A stretch of DNA of 64,000 nucleotides from Bradyrhizobium forestalis (GTDB taxonomy: Bacteria; Pseudomonadota; Alphaproteobacteria; Rhizobiales; Xanthobacteraceae), in contig NZ_PGVG01000008.1 in assembly GCF_002795245.1 (NCBI RefSeq), positions 62,001 through 126,000 of the forward strand, given 5' to 3'. The translations under genes were made by a program, and so were the position numbers. The number at the start of each line of letters is the position of its first letter. Position 1 is the stretch's first letter. The notes below the pieces were generated by a model. It saw nothing but the letters and a program-made list of their open reading frames with translations. It was not told the DNA's origin and did no database searches. Positions 18,307 through 27,408 of the stretch are shown here, one piece after another.

Positions 18307-19356
18307 TCAGTTGATCAGCCGCTCCGCCACGGCCGGCAGGAACTGGCCGTCGAAGATGTCGCTCGCCGCCGGCCGTTTGCGGAATTTGAAATCCTGCGCG
18401 ATCTGGTCGATCGAGCGCTCCAGGCGCGCCGGCTCGACGCCGCCGAGGCCGTTGCGCTTCACCTCGTCGGTCAGGACGTTGTCGGCGAGGACGGTGCGCA
18501 GGCGCTCCAGCTCGAGGTTGCGGTCGCCGTCGTCGATGCGGCTCGCGGCCTCCTCCGCCGCACGCCCCGGCTCCCTGACGGTGGCGTTGATGCCGGCGAT
18601 CAAAGCGCGGACGAAGCCCTTCACGGCGTCCGGCTTTGCTGTGGCGAAGGCCGGATTGACCACCACGGCAAAGCCATAGGCTTCACAGCCGTAGTCTGCA
18701 GAGCGCAGCACGACGAGATCGGCTGCGGGCACACCGCGGTCGCGTAGATTCACCGCCGAGAGATAGCTGAAGCCGGCGACGGCATCGACCTGTCCCGCGG
18801 ACAGGATCGGCTCGCGCACCGCCGCGCCGATCTTGCGGAATTTGACGCGCGATGCCTTGATGCCGTTCTGCTGCGCCAGCGCCGGCCACAGCCGCATCGA
18901 CAGATCGCTGTCGGCAACGCCGACGGTCTTGCCGTCGAGATCGGGCAGGAGGTGGATGCCGCGGCTCCTGCGCGCGACCATCGCGTAGGGCGCGCGGTTG
19001 AACAGCACGAACACCGCCTTGACCGGCGCCGCGTCATCCTTGTCACGAAGGCGGATCAGCTCGTTGATGTCGACGAGCGCAAGCTCGCTGTCACCTTTGG
19101 CGACGCGTGCGAGCGCCTCCGGCGATCCGCTCGCATTGTTGAAGGACACGTTGAGACGCTCGGCGCTGAACCTGCCGTCTTTCGCCGCAAGGAAGAACGG
19201 TGCCACGCTCGCATCGATGGGACGGTCGAAGGTGAAGTGGATCGCTGTCGAGGGGACGCCGCTCTCGGCCCCCGGGGCCTCGCGCGCAGTCAATGCGGTG
19301 AACGAGATTGCAAGGGCCAGCAGGCAGTGAAGGGTGATCGTCTTGAATCCCGACAT
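18307..19356 (-). CDS. NMT1/SsuA-type ABC transporter substrate-binding protein (orphan)
   Basis: Periplasmic binding protein of 349 residues in the NMT1/THI5-like family, whose members bind sulfonates, nitrate, thiamine precursors or similar small molecules. The start at 19356 gives MSGFKTITLHCLLALAISF and a signal peptide cut near APGAES. Family features include FLAAKDGRFSAERLNVSF, DLDGKTVGVADSDLSMRLW and AVREPILSAGQVDAVAGF. No permease or ATPase gene is beside it, so it must serve a transporter elsewhere or act in sensing. The ligand cannot be predicted. Confidence 0.82.
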   Translation of the reverse strand: MSGFKTITLHCLLALAISFTALTAREAPGAESGVPSTAIHFTFDRPIDASVAPFFLAAKDGRFSAERLNVSFNNASGSPEALARVAKGDSELALVDINELIRLRDKDDAAPVKAVFVLFNRAPYAMVARRSRGIHLLPDLDGKTVGVADSDLSMRLWPALAQQNGIKASRVKFRKIGAAVREPILSAGQVDAVAGFSYLSAVNLRDRGVPAADLVVLRSADYGCEAYGFAVVVNPAFATAKPDAVKGFVRALIAGINATVREPGRAAEEAASRIDDGDRNLELERLRTVLADNVLTDEVKRNGLGGVEPARLERSIDQIAQDFKFRKRPAASDIFDGQFLPAVAERLIN

Positions 19357-19500
19357 CGATTGCGCCGGTCCCGCATTGTTATGGTTTCGTGACGCTTGCA
19401 GCGCCGGCCCGCGACGAGCGTGCGCGCGCCAACATGAACGGCGGATGAGCGGCGGTTGCGTCACGATCACGCAACCCCGTTCAGCTTGTGTTGGGGTTGG

Positions 19501-19526
19501 GGAACCCAACTTAGGTTCTGCGGGTT
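19501..19526 (+). promoter_or_regulatory. Possible EcfG (general stress) promoter
   Basis: GGAAC at 19501 and GTT at 19524 are 18 bases apart, close to the EcfG pattern GGAAC-N16-18-GTT. The site is about 60 bases before the start of the Gly/Tyr-rich secreted protein gene. A small inverted repeat GTTGGG-GAA-CCCAAC (19496-19510) overlaps it. Spacing is at the long limit, so this is tentative. Confidence 0.35.
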
Positions 19527-19585
19527 TGAGAGGCATGAGCCTGTCCGCAGGCGTCCATTTCAGGTCCCAAAGGAGGGCCCAAGAC

Positions 19586-19951
19586 ATGTTCGAGCGATTC
19601 TCCAAGTTTGCGGGCCGAAAGGCCGTTCTTGCCACCGCCGCGGTGCTGGCGGTGACCACAATCGCCCCGACCGCTTCATACGCGGGCGGCCGCCACTGGC
19701 ATGGCGGCGGTGGCGCGGCCGCTGCTGCGGCCTTCGCCGCCATCGGCACCGGTCTTGCCATCGCCGCAACCCGTGACGCCTACGCCTATGACTACGGTCC
19801 GGGCTATGGCTATTACGGCGGTCCCGTCTATTACAGCGCCCCTGCCTATGGGCCCTATTATGGTCCAGGCCCGAACTTCCAGTATCAGCGCTATGGCGGC
19901 ACGGCTCCGTCCGAGTATTGCGGCCAGGGCTACTACCAGAACTGCTACTAG
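19586..19951 (+). CDS. Small secreted Gly/Tyr-rich protein
   Basis: A 121-residue exported protein with an excellent AAAGGAGGG ribosome site before ATG 19586. The signal peptide runs MFERFSKFAGRKAVLATAAV to about ASYAGG. The mature part has a HWHGGGGAAAAAAF segment that is hydrophobic enough to associate with a membrane, then a Tyr/Gly/Pro-rich stretch (YDYGPGYGYYGGPVYYSAP) and two cysteines near the end (EYCGQGYYQNCY). Proteins of this type are frequent in Rhizobiales and lack known function; many are stress-induced. A strong terminator follows at 19977. Confidence 0.8.
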   Translation: MFERFSKFAGRKAVLATAAVLAVTTIAPTASYAGGRHWHGGGGAAAAAAFAAIGTGLAIAATRDAYAYDYGPGYGYYGGPVYYSAPAYGPYYGPGPNFQYQRYGGTAPSEYCGQGYYQNCY

Positions 19952-19976
19952 CTCCGGCCCCCGAAGGTTGACCATG

Positions 19977-20018
19977 ACAGGCCGTCGCGCTTGCCGCGCC
20001 GGCCTGTTTTCTGCTTTT
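19977..20018 (+). terminator. Rho-independent terminator
   Basis: Stem ACAGGCCG (19977-19984) pairs with CGGCCTGT (20000-20007), followed by TTTTCTGCTTTT. It ends the transcript of the Gly/Tyr-rich protein and separates it from hisE. Confidence 0.8.
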
Positions 20019-20069
20019 ATTGTCGCGCGTTAACACGCCCGCCATTTGTTTAGAGTAGTTTTGAGTACC

Positions 20070-20474
20070 ATGAGTGATTCGCTTGAGCGGCTATATCTGG
20101 CTGTGCTCGCGGCCAGGGATCTTGATCCGGCAACATCGCGCACGGCCCGGCTGTTTCAGCGTGGGCCCTCCAAAATGGCAAAGAAGCTGGCCGAAGAGGC
20201 CATCGAGGTCGTCATCGATGCGGTCAATGGCGATAGCGAGGCCGTGATCCGTGAGAGCGCCGACCTGCTCTACAATCTCACCGTGCTGTGGGCTTCGGCC
20301 GGAGTACGCCCCGAGGACGTCTGGCGGGAAATGACGCGGCGGGAGGAGTTGCTCGGGATTGCCGAGAAGCTGCCGAAGTCGCCGATGAAGCTGCCCAAAG
20401 TCGCGTCACCGCGCATGGCCTCACGGCGGCCAATTGTCGCGCTCGAAGGCCGCGCCGCGCGCAAGCGCCACTAG
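20070..20474 (+). CDS. hisE: Phosphoribosyl-ATP diphosphatase-like protein (HisE paralog)
   Basis: MazG-fold pyrophosphohydrolase; HisE converts phosphoribosyl-ATP to phosphoribosyl-AMP in histidine synthesis. Metal-binding motifs are intact: KMAKKLAEEAIEVVIDA (the EExxE/D type helix) and RESADLLYNLTVLWA. At 134 residues it is about 25 longer than usual, with a basic, Pro/Ala-rich C-terminal extension (SPRMASRRPIVALEGRAARK). No other his gene is nearby, whereas hisE normally sits in the his operon. This may therefore be a second HisE or a house-cleaning nucleotide hydrolase. ATG 20070 is preferred over an in-frame start 24 bases upstream. Confidence 0.78.
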   Translation: MSDSLERLYLAVLAARDLDPATSRTARLFQRGPSKMAKKLAEEAIEVVIDAVNGDSEAVIRESADLLYNLTVLWASAGVRPEDVWREMTRREELLGIAEKLPKSPMKLPKVASPRMASRRPIVALEGRAARKRH

Positions 20475-20540
20475 AAACGTCATAATTCGCCTCAATCTCG
20501 GCATGGACAAATCCGTCCCATGGTGCTTCATCGCGGCGCC

Positions 20541-21122
20541 ATGCTGAAACGTATCTACGACTGGTGCATCGACGCCGCCCACAAGCCCTACGCGCTCTGG
20601 ATCATGGGAGCCGTGGCTTTCGCAGAAAGCTCCTTCTTTCCGGTCCCGCCGGATGTGATGCTGATCCCGATGTCGCTGGCGCGCCCGCAGCGCGCCTGGG
20701 TCTATGCAACCGTCTGTACCATCACCTCGGTGGTCGGCGGCATCGTCGGCTACGCCATCGGCGCGCTGCTGTTCGACTCGGTCGGCCAATGGCTGATCCA
20801 GGTCTACGGCCTCGGCGACAAGGTCGACGCCTTCCGCGCCTCCTATGCGGAATGGGGTGCGATCATCATCCTGCTCAAGGGGCTGACGCCGATCCCCTAC
20901 AAGCTCGTCACGATCACCTCGGGCTTTGCCGGCTACAACATCGTCCTGTTTATCCTGTGCTCGATCGTCGCACGCGGCGGACGCTTCTTCGTCGTGGCGA
21001 TCCTGCTCAACCGCTATGGCGACTGGGTCCGGGTTCGGATCGAGAAGCATCTCGGCCTGTGGGTCGCGATCGGCGCCGCGGTGCTGGTGCTCGGCTTCGT
21101 GGTCGCCATCAAACTGATCTAG
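20541..21122 (+). CDS. YqaA/DedA-like inner membrane protein
   Basis: Membrane protein of the SNARE-associated/YqaA branch of the DedA superfamily, whose members handle phospholipid or undecaprenyl-phosphate movement. The 193-residue sequence has the re-entrant, Pro-rich loop ESSFFPVPPDVMLIPM and a second one, LLKGLTPIPYKLVTITSG, typical of the family, plus three clear membrane spans. ATG 20541 (MLKRIYDWCID) is the likely start; an ATG seven codons earlier is possible. Function is inferred from family only. Confidence 0.82.
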   Translation: MLKRIYDWCIDAAHKPYALWIMGAVAFAESSFFPVPPDVMLIPMSLARPQRAWVYATVCTITSVVGGIVGYAIGALLFDSVGQWLIQVYGLGDKVDAFRASYAEWGAIIILLKGLTPIPYKLVTITSGFAGYNIVLFILCSIVARGGRFFVVAILLNRYGDWVRVRIEKHLGLWVAIGAAVLVLGFVVAIKLI

Positions 21123-21168
21123 CACCAGCGGCTTTGCCGCCGCGCCGGCTTCGGCTACGGTTGCCGTC

Positions 21169-21705
21169 ATGATGGTTCGATCCGGCAATCCGGCCGTGCG
21201 TCTCGGGACGCTGATATCGGCAGCGCTGCTGCTTGTGCTCGGTGGCGGCGGGCCCGTATGGACGCAATCCGCCCCGCCGTCGCTCGGTCTCCAGGAGCAG
21301 AGGGCGCAGACCGCGCCGCCGTCGACACCCGCTCCGTCGGCGCCGCCGGCGGGCGAGGAAAATCCCGGACTGATCAACGAAATGAGCAAGCTGTTCGACA
21401 AGCTGCCCTCGATCCTGCCGCCGATCAAGAGCCCCGGCGAGACCATGAACGACCTGTCGCGGCTGGCCAAGCCCTCGACCATGGTGTCGGGGCGCGTGGT
21501 CTGCCCGGTCTCGTCGAACGGCGCGCCCGACTGCAAGCAGGCCGCCGACCAGCTCTGCCAGGGCAAGGGTTACAAGGAAGGCAAGAGCCTCAACGCCGAC
21601 TCCGCCGAGAAATGCTCGGCCAAGGTTCTCATCCCGGGCAGGCAACGCAAACCGGACGACTGCCGCACCGATACTTTCGTGACCAGCGCGTTGTGCCAGA
21701 ATTGA
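21169..21705 (+). CDS. Hypothetical secreted protein with Pro-rich linker
   Basis: A 178-residue exported protein starting 46 bases after the YqaA gene. It has a signal peptide (ending near GPVWTQS), then a Pro/Ala/Ser linker (APPSTPAPSAPPAGEEN), an amphipathic region LINEMSKLFDKLPSILPP, and a C-terminal domain with five cysteines in a pattern suggestive of disulfides (VCPV, DCKQAADQLCQGKGY, KCSAKV, DDCRTD, LCQ). No named family is recognised. The Cys-rich part probably folds in the periplasm. It may share a transcript with the gene before it. Confidence 0.7.
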   Translation: MMVRSGNPAVRLGTLISAALLLVLGGGGPVWTQSAPPSLGLQEQRAQTAPPSTPAPSAPPAGEENPGLINEMSKLFDKLPSILPPIKSPGETMNDLSRLAKPSTMVSGRVVCPVSSNGAPDCKQAADQLCQGKGYKEGKSLNADSAEKCSAKVLIPGRQRKPDDCRTDTFVTSALCQN

Positions 21706-21741
21706 CGTGATGGCCTAGCGCGCGAGCAACAAGGAGCGCCC

Positions 21742-23142
<1,401 letters not shown>

Positions 23143-23160
23143 GCGCTGGTCTCTCCTCGC

Positions 23161-23263
23161 GTCATTCCGGGGCGACGCGCAGCGTCGAACCCGGAATCCA
23201 TTTCGCCGCGCGTACTGACGCCCGATGGATTCCGGGCTCGCGCTTCGCGCGCCCCGGAATGAC
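23161..23263. repeat. Paired-palindrome intergenic element, family C
   Basis: GTCATTCCGGGGCGACGCGC..GAACCCGGAATCCA on the left and TGGATTCCGGGCTCGCGC..GCCCCGGAATGAC on the right are inverted copies of each other, 103 bases in all. The element starts 18 bases after the aspA stop. Confidence 0.75.
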
Positions 23264-23403
23264 GGAAGGACGAATTCCGCTGCTTGGAATTGCGGTAACC
23301 GCATCCGCCACGGCGCCAAAACGCAATACTTGACAGTGGAAAGATTGCCTTGTTGGTATGGCTCCCAGCTTCAATTTGACCGCCAGAAGAGGATCGTTCC
23401 GCA

Positions 23404-24372
23404 ATGTCCATGCCTGCCTTGTTCAAGGGACGCCTGTCGATCCCCGTGATCGGCTCGCCGCTCTTCATCATCTCGGTGCCCGATCTCGTGATCGCGCAGT
23501 GCAAGGCGGGTGTGGTCGGCTCGTTTCCGGCGCTGAACGCGCGTCCGCCGGAGCTGCTCGACGAATGGCTGGCGCGGATCACCGAAGAGCTGGCGGCCTA
23601 TGACCGCGCCCATCCCGACAAGCCGTCGGCGCCGTTTGCGGTCAACCAGATCGTGCACAAGTCGAACAACCGGCTCGACCACGACATGCAGCTCTGCGCC
23701 AAGTACAAGGTGCCGATGATCATCTCCTCGTTAGGGGCGCGCGAGGAGCTGAACCAGGCCGTGCACGGCTGGGGCGGCATCGTCTTCCACGACGTGATCA
23801 ACCAGAAATTCGCGCACAAGGCGATCGAGAAGGGCGCCGACGGCCTGATCCTGGTCGCGGCCGGCGCCGGCGGCCATGCCGGCACCATCTCGCCGCTGGC
23901 TTTCGTCGCCGAAACGCGAAAGTGGTTCGACGGCCCGATCGCGCTGTCGGGCGCGATTGGCAACGGCAAGGCGATCCGCGCAGCGCGCATCCTCGGTGCC
24001 GACTTCGCCTATATCGGTTCGGCCTTCATCGCGACCAAGGAGGCCAATGCCGTCGAGAAGTACAAGGAAATGATCGCGGGATCGTCGGCGGACGACATCG
24101 TCTATTCCAATCTCTTCACCGGCGTGCACGGCAACTATCTGAAGCCCTCCATCCTCGCCGCCGGCATGGATCCGGAGAATCTGCCGACGTCCGATCCCTC
24201 CAAGATGAATTTCGGCACCGACGCCTCCGGCGAGCGCGCCAAGCCGAAGGCGTGGAAGGAGATCTGGGGCTCGGGCCAGGGCATCGGCAGCATCGAAGGC
24301 ATCGTGCCCGCCGCCGAGCTGATCGCGCGCTTCAAGAAGGAATACGACGAAGCGGTCGATCCGCCGTTGTGA
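23404..24372 (+). CDS. Nitronate monooxygenase-like flavoprotein (NPD family)
   Basis: FMN-dependent TIM-barrel enzyme of the 2-nitropropane dioxygenase superfamily, 322 residues. Hallmarks: N-terminal PVIGSPLFIISVPDLVIAQCKAGVVG, the FMN-phosphate region GAGGHAGTISPLAFV, and ALSGAIGNGKAIRAARILGADFAYIGSAF. The family oxidises nitronates, but it also includes enoyl reductases (FabK). The neighbouring thioesterase, and the paralog at 27409 next to an acyl-CoA ligase, leave a lipid-related role open. Ribosome site is AGGATCG before the ATG. Confidence 0.82.
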   Translation: MSMPALFKGRLSIPVIGSPLFIISVPDLVIAQCKAGVVGSFPALNARPPELLDEWLARITEELAAYDRAHPDKPSAPFAVNQIVHKSNNRLDHDMQLCAKYKVPMIISSLGAREELNQAVHGWGGIVFHDVINQKFAHKAIEKGADGLILVAAGAGGHAGTISPLAFVAETRKWFDGPIALSGAIGNGKAIRAARILGADFAYIGSAFIATKEANAVEKYKEMIAGSSADDIVYSNLFTGVHGNYLKPSILAAGMDPENLPTSDPSKMNFGTDASGERAKPKAWKEIWGSGQGIGSIEGIVPAAELIARFKKEYDEAVDPPL

Positions 24373-24380
24373 TCACTCTC

Positions 24381-24494
24381 GTGTCCCGGACGCGCTGCAG
24401 CGTGTAACGCTGCTGCGCAGGGCCGGGACCCGTGGCAACGAATGGACCCCGGCTCAGCAGCGCATCGCTTACGCGCTGCGCTGCGTCCGGGGAA
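24381..24494. repeat. Paired-palindrome intergenic element, family C (diverged)
   Basis: GTGTCCCGGACGCGCTGCAGCG..CAGGGCCGGGACCC and AATGGACCCCGGCTCAGCAGCGC..GCTGCGTCCGGGGAAC form inverted arms around a CGTGGCAACG centre. It fills the gap between the flavoprotein and the thioesterase genes. Confidence 0.65.
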
Positions 24495-24518
24495 CGCCAG
24501 CCGAGATATCGAACAAAT

Positions 24519-25292
24519 ATGTCCCCCATCTACCGCGTCGACGGCAACAGCGTCGTCACCAGTCCGGATGCGGCCGGTCCCTGGGACCGGCGCATGCAGC
24601 ACGGCTCGGCACCGGCTTCGCTGGTGACGTGGGCGGCCGAACGCATTCCGACGCCAGTTGCGATGGACATCGCGCGGGTCACGATCGATCTGATGCGCCC
24701 GGTTCCGGTCGCGCCGCTCACGATTGCGACCGAGGTCCTGCGCGAGGGCCGCAAGATCCAGCTCTGCGAGATCAAGCTGCTCGCCGATGGCGTGCAGGTG
24801 GTCGGCGCCACCGTGCTCAAGATCAGGCGCCAGGCGCTGAGCCTGCCCGACGACGTCGAGGAGCTGCCGGTCACTCTGCCGTCTCCGGAGGACTCGCTTG
24901 CCGAGGACGGTCATGCCGCCACCAGCCCGTTCGTGCGATCGGTCTCGATGCGTGCCGCGCGCGGCCGCTTCGGCCAGGCCGGTGCCGGCGCGATCTGGTT
25001 TCGCGTCGACCGTCCGCTGATCGAAGGCGAGGCCGTCTCGCAGGCGATGCGCGCCGTGGTCGCCGCCGACTTCTCCAACGGCACCGCCTCGACGCTCGAC
25101 TTCCGCGCCTGGACCTACATCAACGCCGACCTCACCGTGAGCTTTGCGCGCCAGCCGGTCGGCGACTGGATCCTGCTCGACGGCGATTCCTGGATCGGCC
25201 CCGATGGCGCGGGCCTTGCGATGTCACGGCTGGCGGACAGGCAGGGCTATTTCGGCCGCGCAGTGCAGAGCCTGGTGATCGAGAAGCGGTGA
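24519..25292 (+). CDS. Double-hotdog acyl-CoA thioesterase family protein
   Basis: A 257-residue protein with the TesB-like double hotdog layout: N-terminal half with GSAPASLVTWAAERIPTPVAMDIARVTIDLMRPVPVAPLTI, and C-terminal half with LDFRAWTYINADLTVSFARQPVGDWILLD ending in GLAMSRLADRQGYFGRAVQSLV. These are typical of thioesterase-like 4HBT_3 proteins that hydrolyse acyl-CoA. ATG 24519 begins the conserved part (MSPIYRVDG); the longer frame upstream runs through a repeat. Substrate chain length is unknown. Its place after the NPD flavoprotein suggests a shared acyl-CoA context. Confidence 0.82.
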   Translation: MSPIYRVDGNSVVTSPDAAGPWDRRMQHGSAPASLVTWAAERIPTPVAMDIARVTIDLMRPVPVAPLTIATEVLREGRKIQLCEIKLLADGVQVVGATVLKIRRQALSLPDDVEELPVTLPSPEDSLAEDGHAATSPFVRSVSMRAARGRFGQAGAGAIWFRVDRPLIEGEAVSQAMRAVVAADFSNGTASTLDFRAWTYINADLTVSFARQPVGDWILLDGDSWIGPDGAGLAMSRLADRQGYFGRAVQSLVIEKR

Positions 25293-25310
25293 GGGCCGCC
25301 TCATTCCCGG

Positions 25311-25411
25311 TGTCTTGACCCGCGGAGGCGGGGCATCAGTACGCCGCAGCCCATCGGCTCAATCACCGCCGTCTCGGAGCATTGGATCGCCCTGTCAAGC
25401 CGGGCGATGAC
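25311..25411. repeat. Paired-palindrome intergenic element, family B
   Basis: TGTCTTGACCCGCGGAGGCGGGGCATCAGTACGCCGC on the left and GGAGCATTGGATCGCCCTGTCAAGCCGGGCGATGACA on the right share core and order with the elements at 6238 and 11571. It follows the thioesterase stop by 18 bases. Confidence 0.7.
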
Positions 25412-25499
25412 ACCTGCTGTGTGAGAACTATGTCGCGCATTGCGCGCTTGAACGGCAGGCTTCCGCCGCCGCGGAAGGGATGCTTGGCATCCTGCCAGT

Positions 25500-25598
25500 T
25501 CACATTCCGTAGAAGATCTTGATCTCCCACAGCACCACGATGATAGCCGTGATCAACGTAACCGCGGCGACTGCACTTTCCAGGGAAGCGACTCTCAT
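25500..25598 (-). CDS. Putative 32-residue single-span membrane peptide
   Basis: Short frame from ATG 25598 to TGA 25500 with a good GGAG six bases before the start. The peptide begins MRVASLESAVAAVTLITAII, continues VVLWEIKIFYGM, and has one hydrophobic span of about 20 residues with a short charged end. It lies in a 445-base gap otherwise occupied only by a family B element, upstream of nothing on its strand except that element and the thioesterase end. No family recognised. Coding status rests on the ribosome site and the clean membrane-span composition only. Confidence 0.5.
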   Translation of the reverse strand: MRVASLESAVAAVTLITAIIVVLWEIKIFYGM

Positions 25599-25737
25599 GT
25601 CTTACTCCGCTTCCCAGCCCCGTCAGCGGTCTAGGTGATTCCCTGATTCGCCGGCAATCGGGTGGGGATCGCCGGCGCGCACTCCGCCGCGCGCTGTGGT
25701 GCCGGGGCCACAACGACACCGTAAAATCCCGGGGGTT

Positions 25738-27300
25738 TTACCCCACCATCCGGTCCCGCCCGCTCCAGAAGCCCGCCCGCAGCACCTTCTTGTCGACCTT
25801 GCCGACGCCGGTCATCGGCAGCTGCTTGACGAACTGGATCTGTTTCGGCGCATGCGCCGGGCCTTTTCGCGTCTTCACGAGATTGATCAGCTCGTCTGGA
25901 TCGGGCCTTGCGCCGTCACGCGGGACGACGATGGCGGTAACGGCTTCGCCCCATTTCTCGTCGGGGATGCCGACGACGGCGACCATCGCGACGCCGGCAT
26001 GCTGCGACAGCACGTCCTCGACCTCGCGCGGGAAGATGTTGAAGCCGCCGGAGACGATCATGTCCTTCTTGCGGTCGAGGATGAACATGTAGCCGCGCTC
26101 GTCCTTGCGCGCGATGTCGCCGGTGTGGACCCAGCCGCTCTTCAGCGTCTCGGCGGTGATGTCCGGCTGCTTCCAGTATTCCGCCATCGCATGCGGCGCG
26201 CGCACGCAGATTTCGCCGGCCTCGCCCGTCTTCACGTCCTGGTCGTCGTCGTCGAGGATCCTGACCTCGCACGCCGCGATCGGGAAGCCGCAGGACAAAA
26301 ACAGCTCCGGGTTTCTGGGATCGTGATCGGCCTTACGCAGCACCGAGACGGGATAGCATTCGGTCTGGCCGTAGAGCTGCGAGAACACCGGCCCGATGCG
26401 TTCGATACCCTCGAGCAGCCGGCTCGGCGACATCGCGGAGGCGCCATAGAGCACGAGCTCGAGCGACGAGAGGTCGGTCTTGCCGAGCGCGGGCTGATCG
26501 AGCAGCACGTAGATCATGGTCGGCACGAACAGCGTGAAGTTGATGCGCTCGCGTGCGATCGTCGTCAGCACCGCCTCGGGATCGAAACCCTTCAGCATGT
26601 GCACGGTGCCGCCGCGCATCAGGGTCGGCAGCACCTTTGTGCCCGCGACATGACTGATCGGTGCGACCGTGAGATAACGCGCAGCCTCGGGAATCTCGAA
26701 GTCGGCGAGGATCGCGCCGGCGGCCCCGCTGTTCTCGCGATGGTAGCGCAGCGCGCCCTTGGATTTGCCGGTGGTGCCGCCGGTGTAGTTCAGTGTGGCG
26801 AGATCGTCGGGGCCGGCGAGGCACAGCGGGCTTGCATGTCCCGCATGTGCGATCGCGGCCAGCAGATCGACGCCGTAGCCGGCGGGGCCCGCGGTGAAAA
26901 CCGCCTTCAGCCGGGACGCCCTCGCAGCGAGCTCGCCGCCGCGGTCGCGAAAGGCGGCGGCATCGACCACCAGCATCTCGGCCTCGGAATCCTCGAGCTG
27001 AAACAGCTGGTCTTCCAGCGATCCCAGTGGATGCAGCCAGGTGATGCAGAGCCGCGCCAGTTGCGCGGCGACGCCGGCGCACCAGGTATCGGCGCGGTTC
27101 GCGGTGAGGAAGGCGACGCGCGCGCCGGGCTGTAATCCAAGCCGCATGAACACGCCCTGGATCCGTCCGATCAGGTCGATGGTGCCCCGATAGCTCAGCG
27201 ATCCCTCAGGCCAGGCGAAAGCGGTGCGGTCGGGATAGCGCGACAACGCCCGTAGCGTCTGCGCACAAGCCGGGGATGTTGCGTGGAGCGGATCAGACAT
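25738..27300 (-). CDS. Acyl-CoA synthetase (AMP-dependent ligase)
   Basis: Class I adenylate-forming ligase of 520 residues that activates a carboxylic acid as its CoA thioester. Start at 27300 (MSDPLHATSPACAQTLRAL) follows GAGGAAACAC; the frame stays open far upstream only because it shadows the divergent gene. Motifs: P-loop NYTGGTTGKSKGA near residue 172, YGQTECYP, WVHTGDIARKDERGYMFILDRKKDMIVSGGFNIFPREVE, and catalytic Lys in MTGVGKVDKKVLR near 506. The general architecture fits medium/long-chain or aromatic acid ligases. It is divergent from the NPD flavoprotein at 27409 with a shared 108-base control region. Confidence 0.88.
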   Translation of the reverse strand: MSDPLHATSPACAQTLRALSRYPDRTAFAWPEGSLSYRGTIDLIGRIQGVFMRLGLQPGARVAFLTANRADTWCAGVAAQLARLCITWLHPLGSLEDQLFQLEDSEAEMLVVDAAAFRDRGGELAARASRLKAVFTAGPAGYGVDLLAAIAHAGHASPLCLAGPDDLATLNYTGGTTGKSKGALRYHRENSGAAGAILADFEIPEAARYLTVAPISHVAGTKVLPTLMRGGTVHMLKGFDPEAVLTTIARERINFTLFVPTMIYVLLDQPALGKTDLSSLELVLYGASAMSPSRLLEGIERIGPVFSQLYGQTECYPVSVLRKADHDPRNPELFLSCGFPIAACEVRILDDDDQDVKTGEAGEICVRAPHAMAEYWKQPDITAETLKSGWVHTGDIARKDERGYMFILDRKKDMIVSGGFNIFPREVEDVLSQHAGVAMVAVVGIPDEKWGEAVTAIVVPRDGARPDPDELINLVKTRKGPAHAPKQIQFVKQLPMTGVGKVDKKVLRAGFWSGRDRMVG

Positions 27301-27408
27301 GTGTTTCCTCGTTGCTTTGTCACCGGCTTCTGGCGTGCCAATGTTGCTGACGACGCTAGCACAGAGACTGCGGGAGGAAACGACAAAGCCCGCGAGAGGG
27401 AGGCATGC

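Noticed and set aside
19501..19526. Firm general-stress promoter call
   Set aside because: The spacing is at the upper limit and the -10 part is only GTT, so it is listed only as a low-confidence site.
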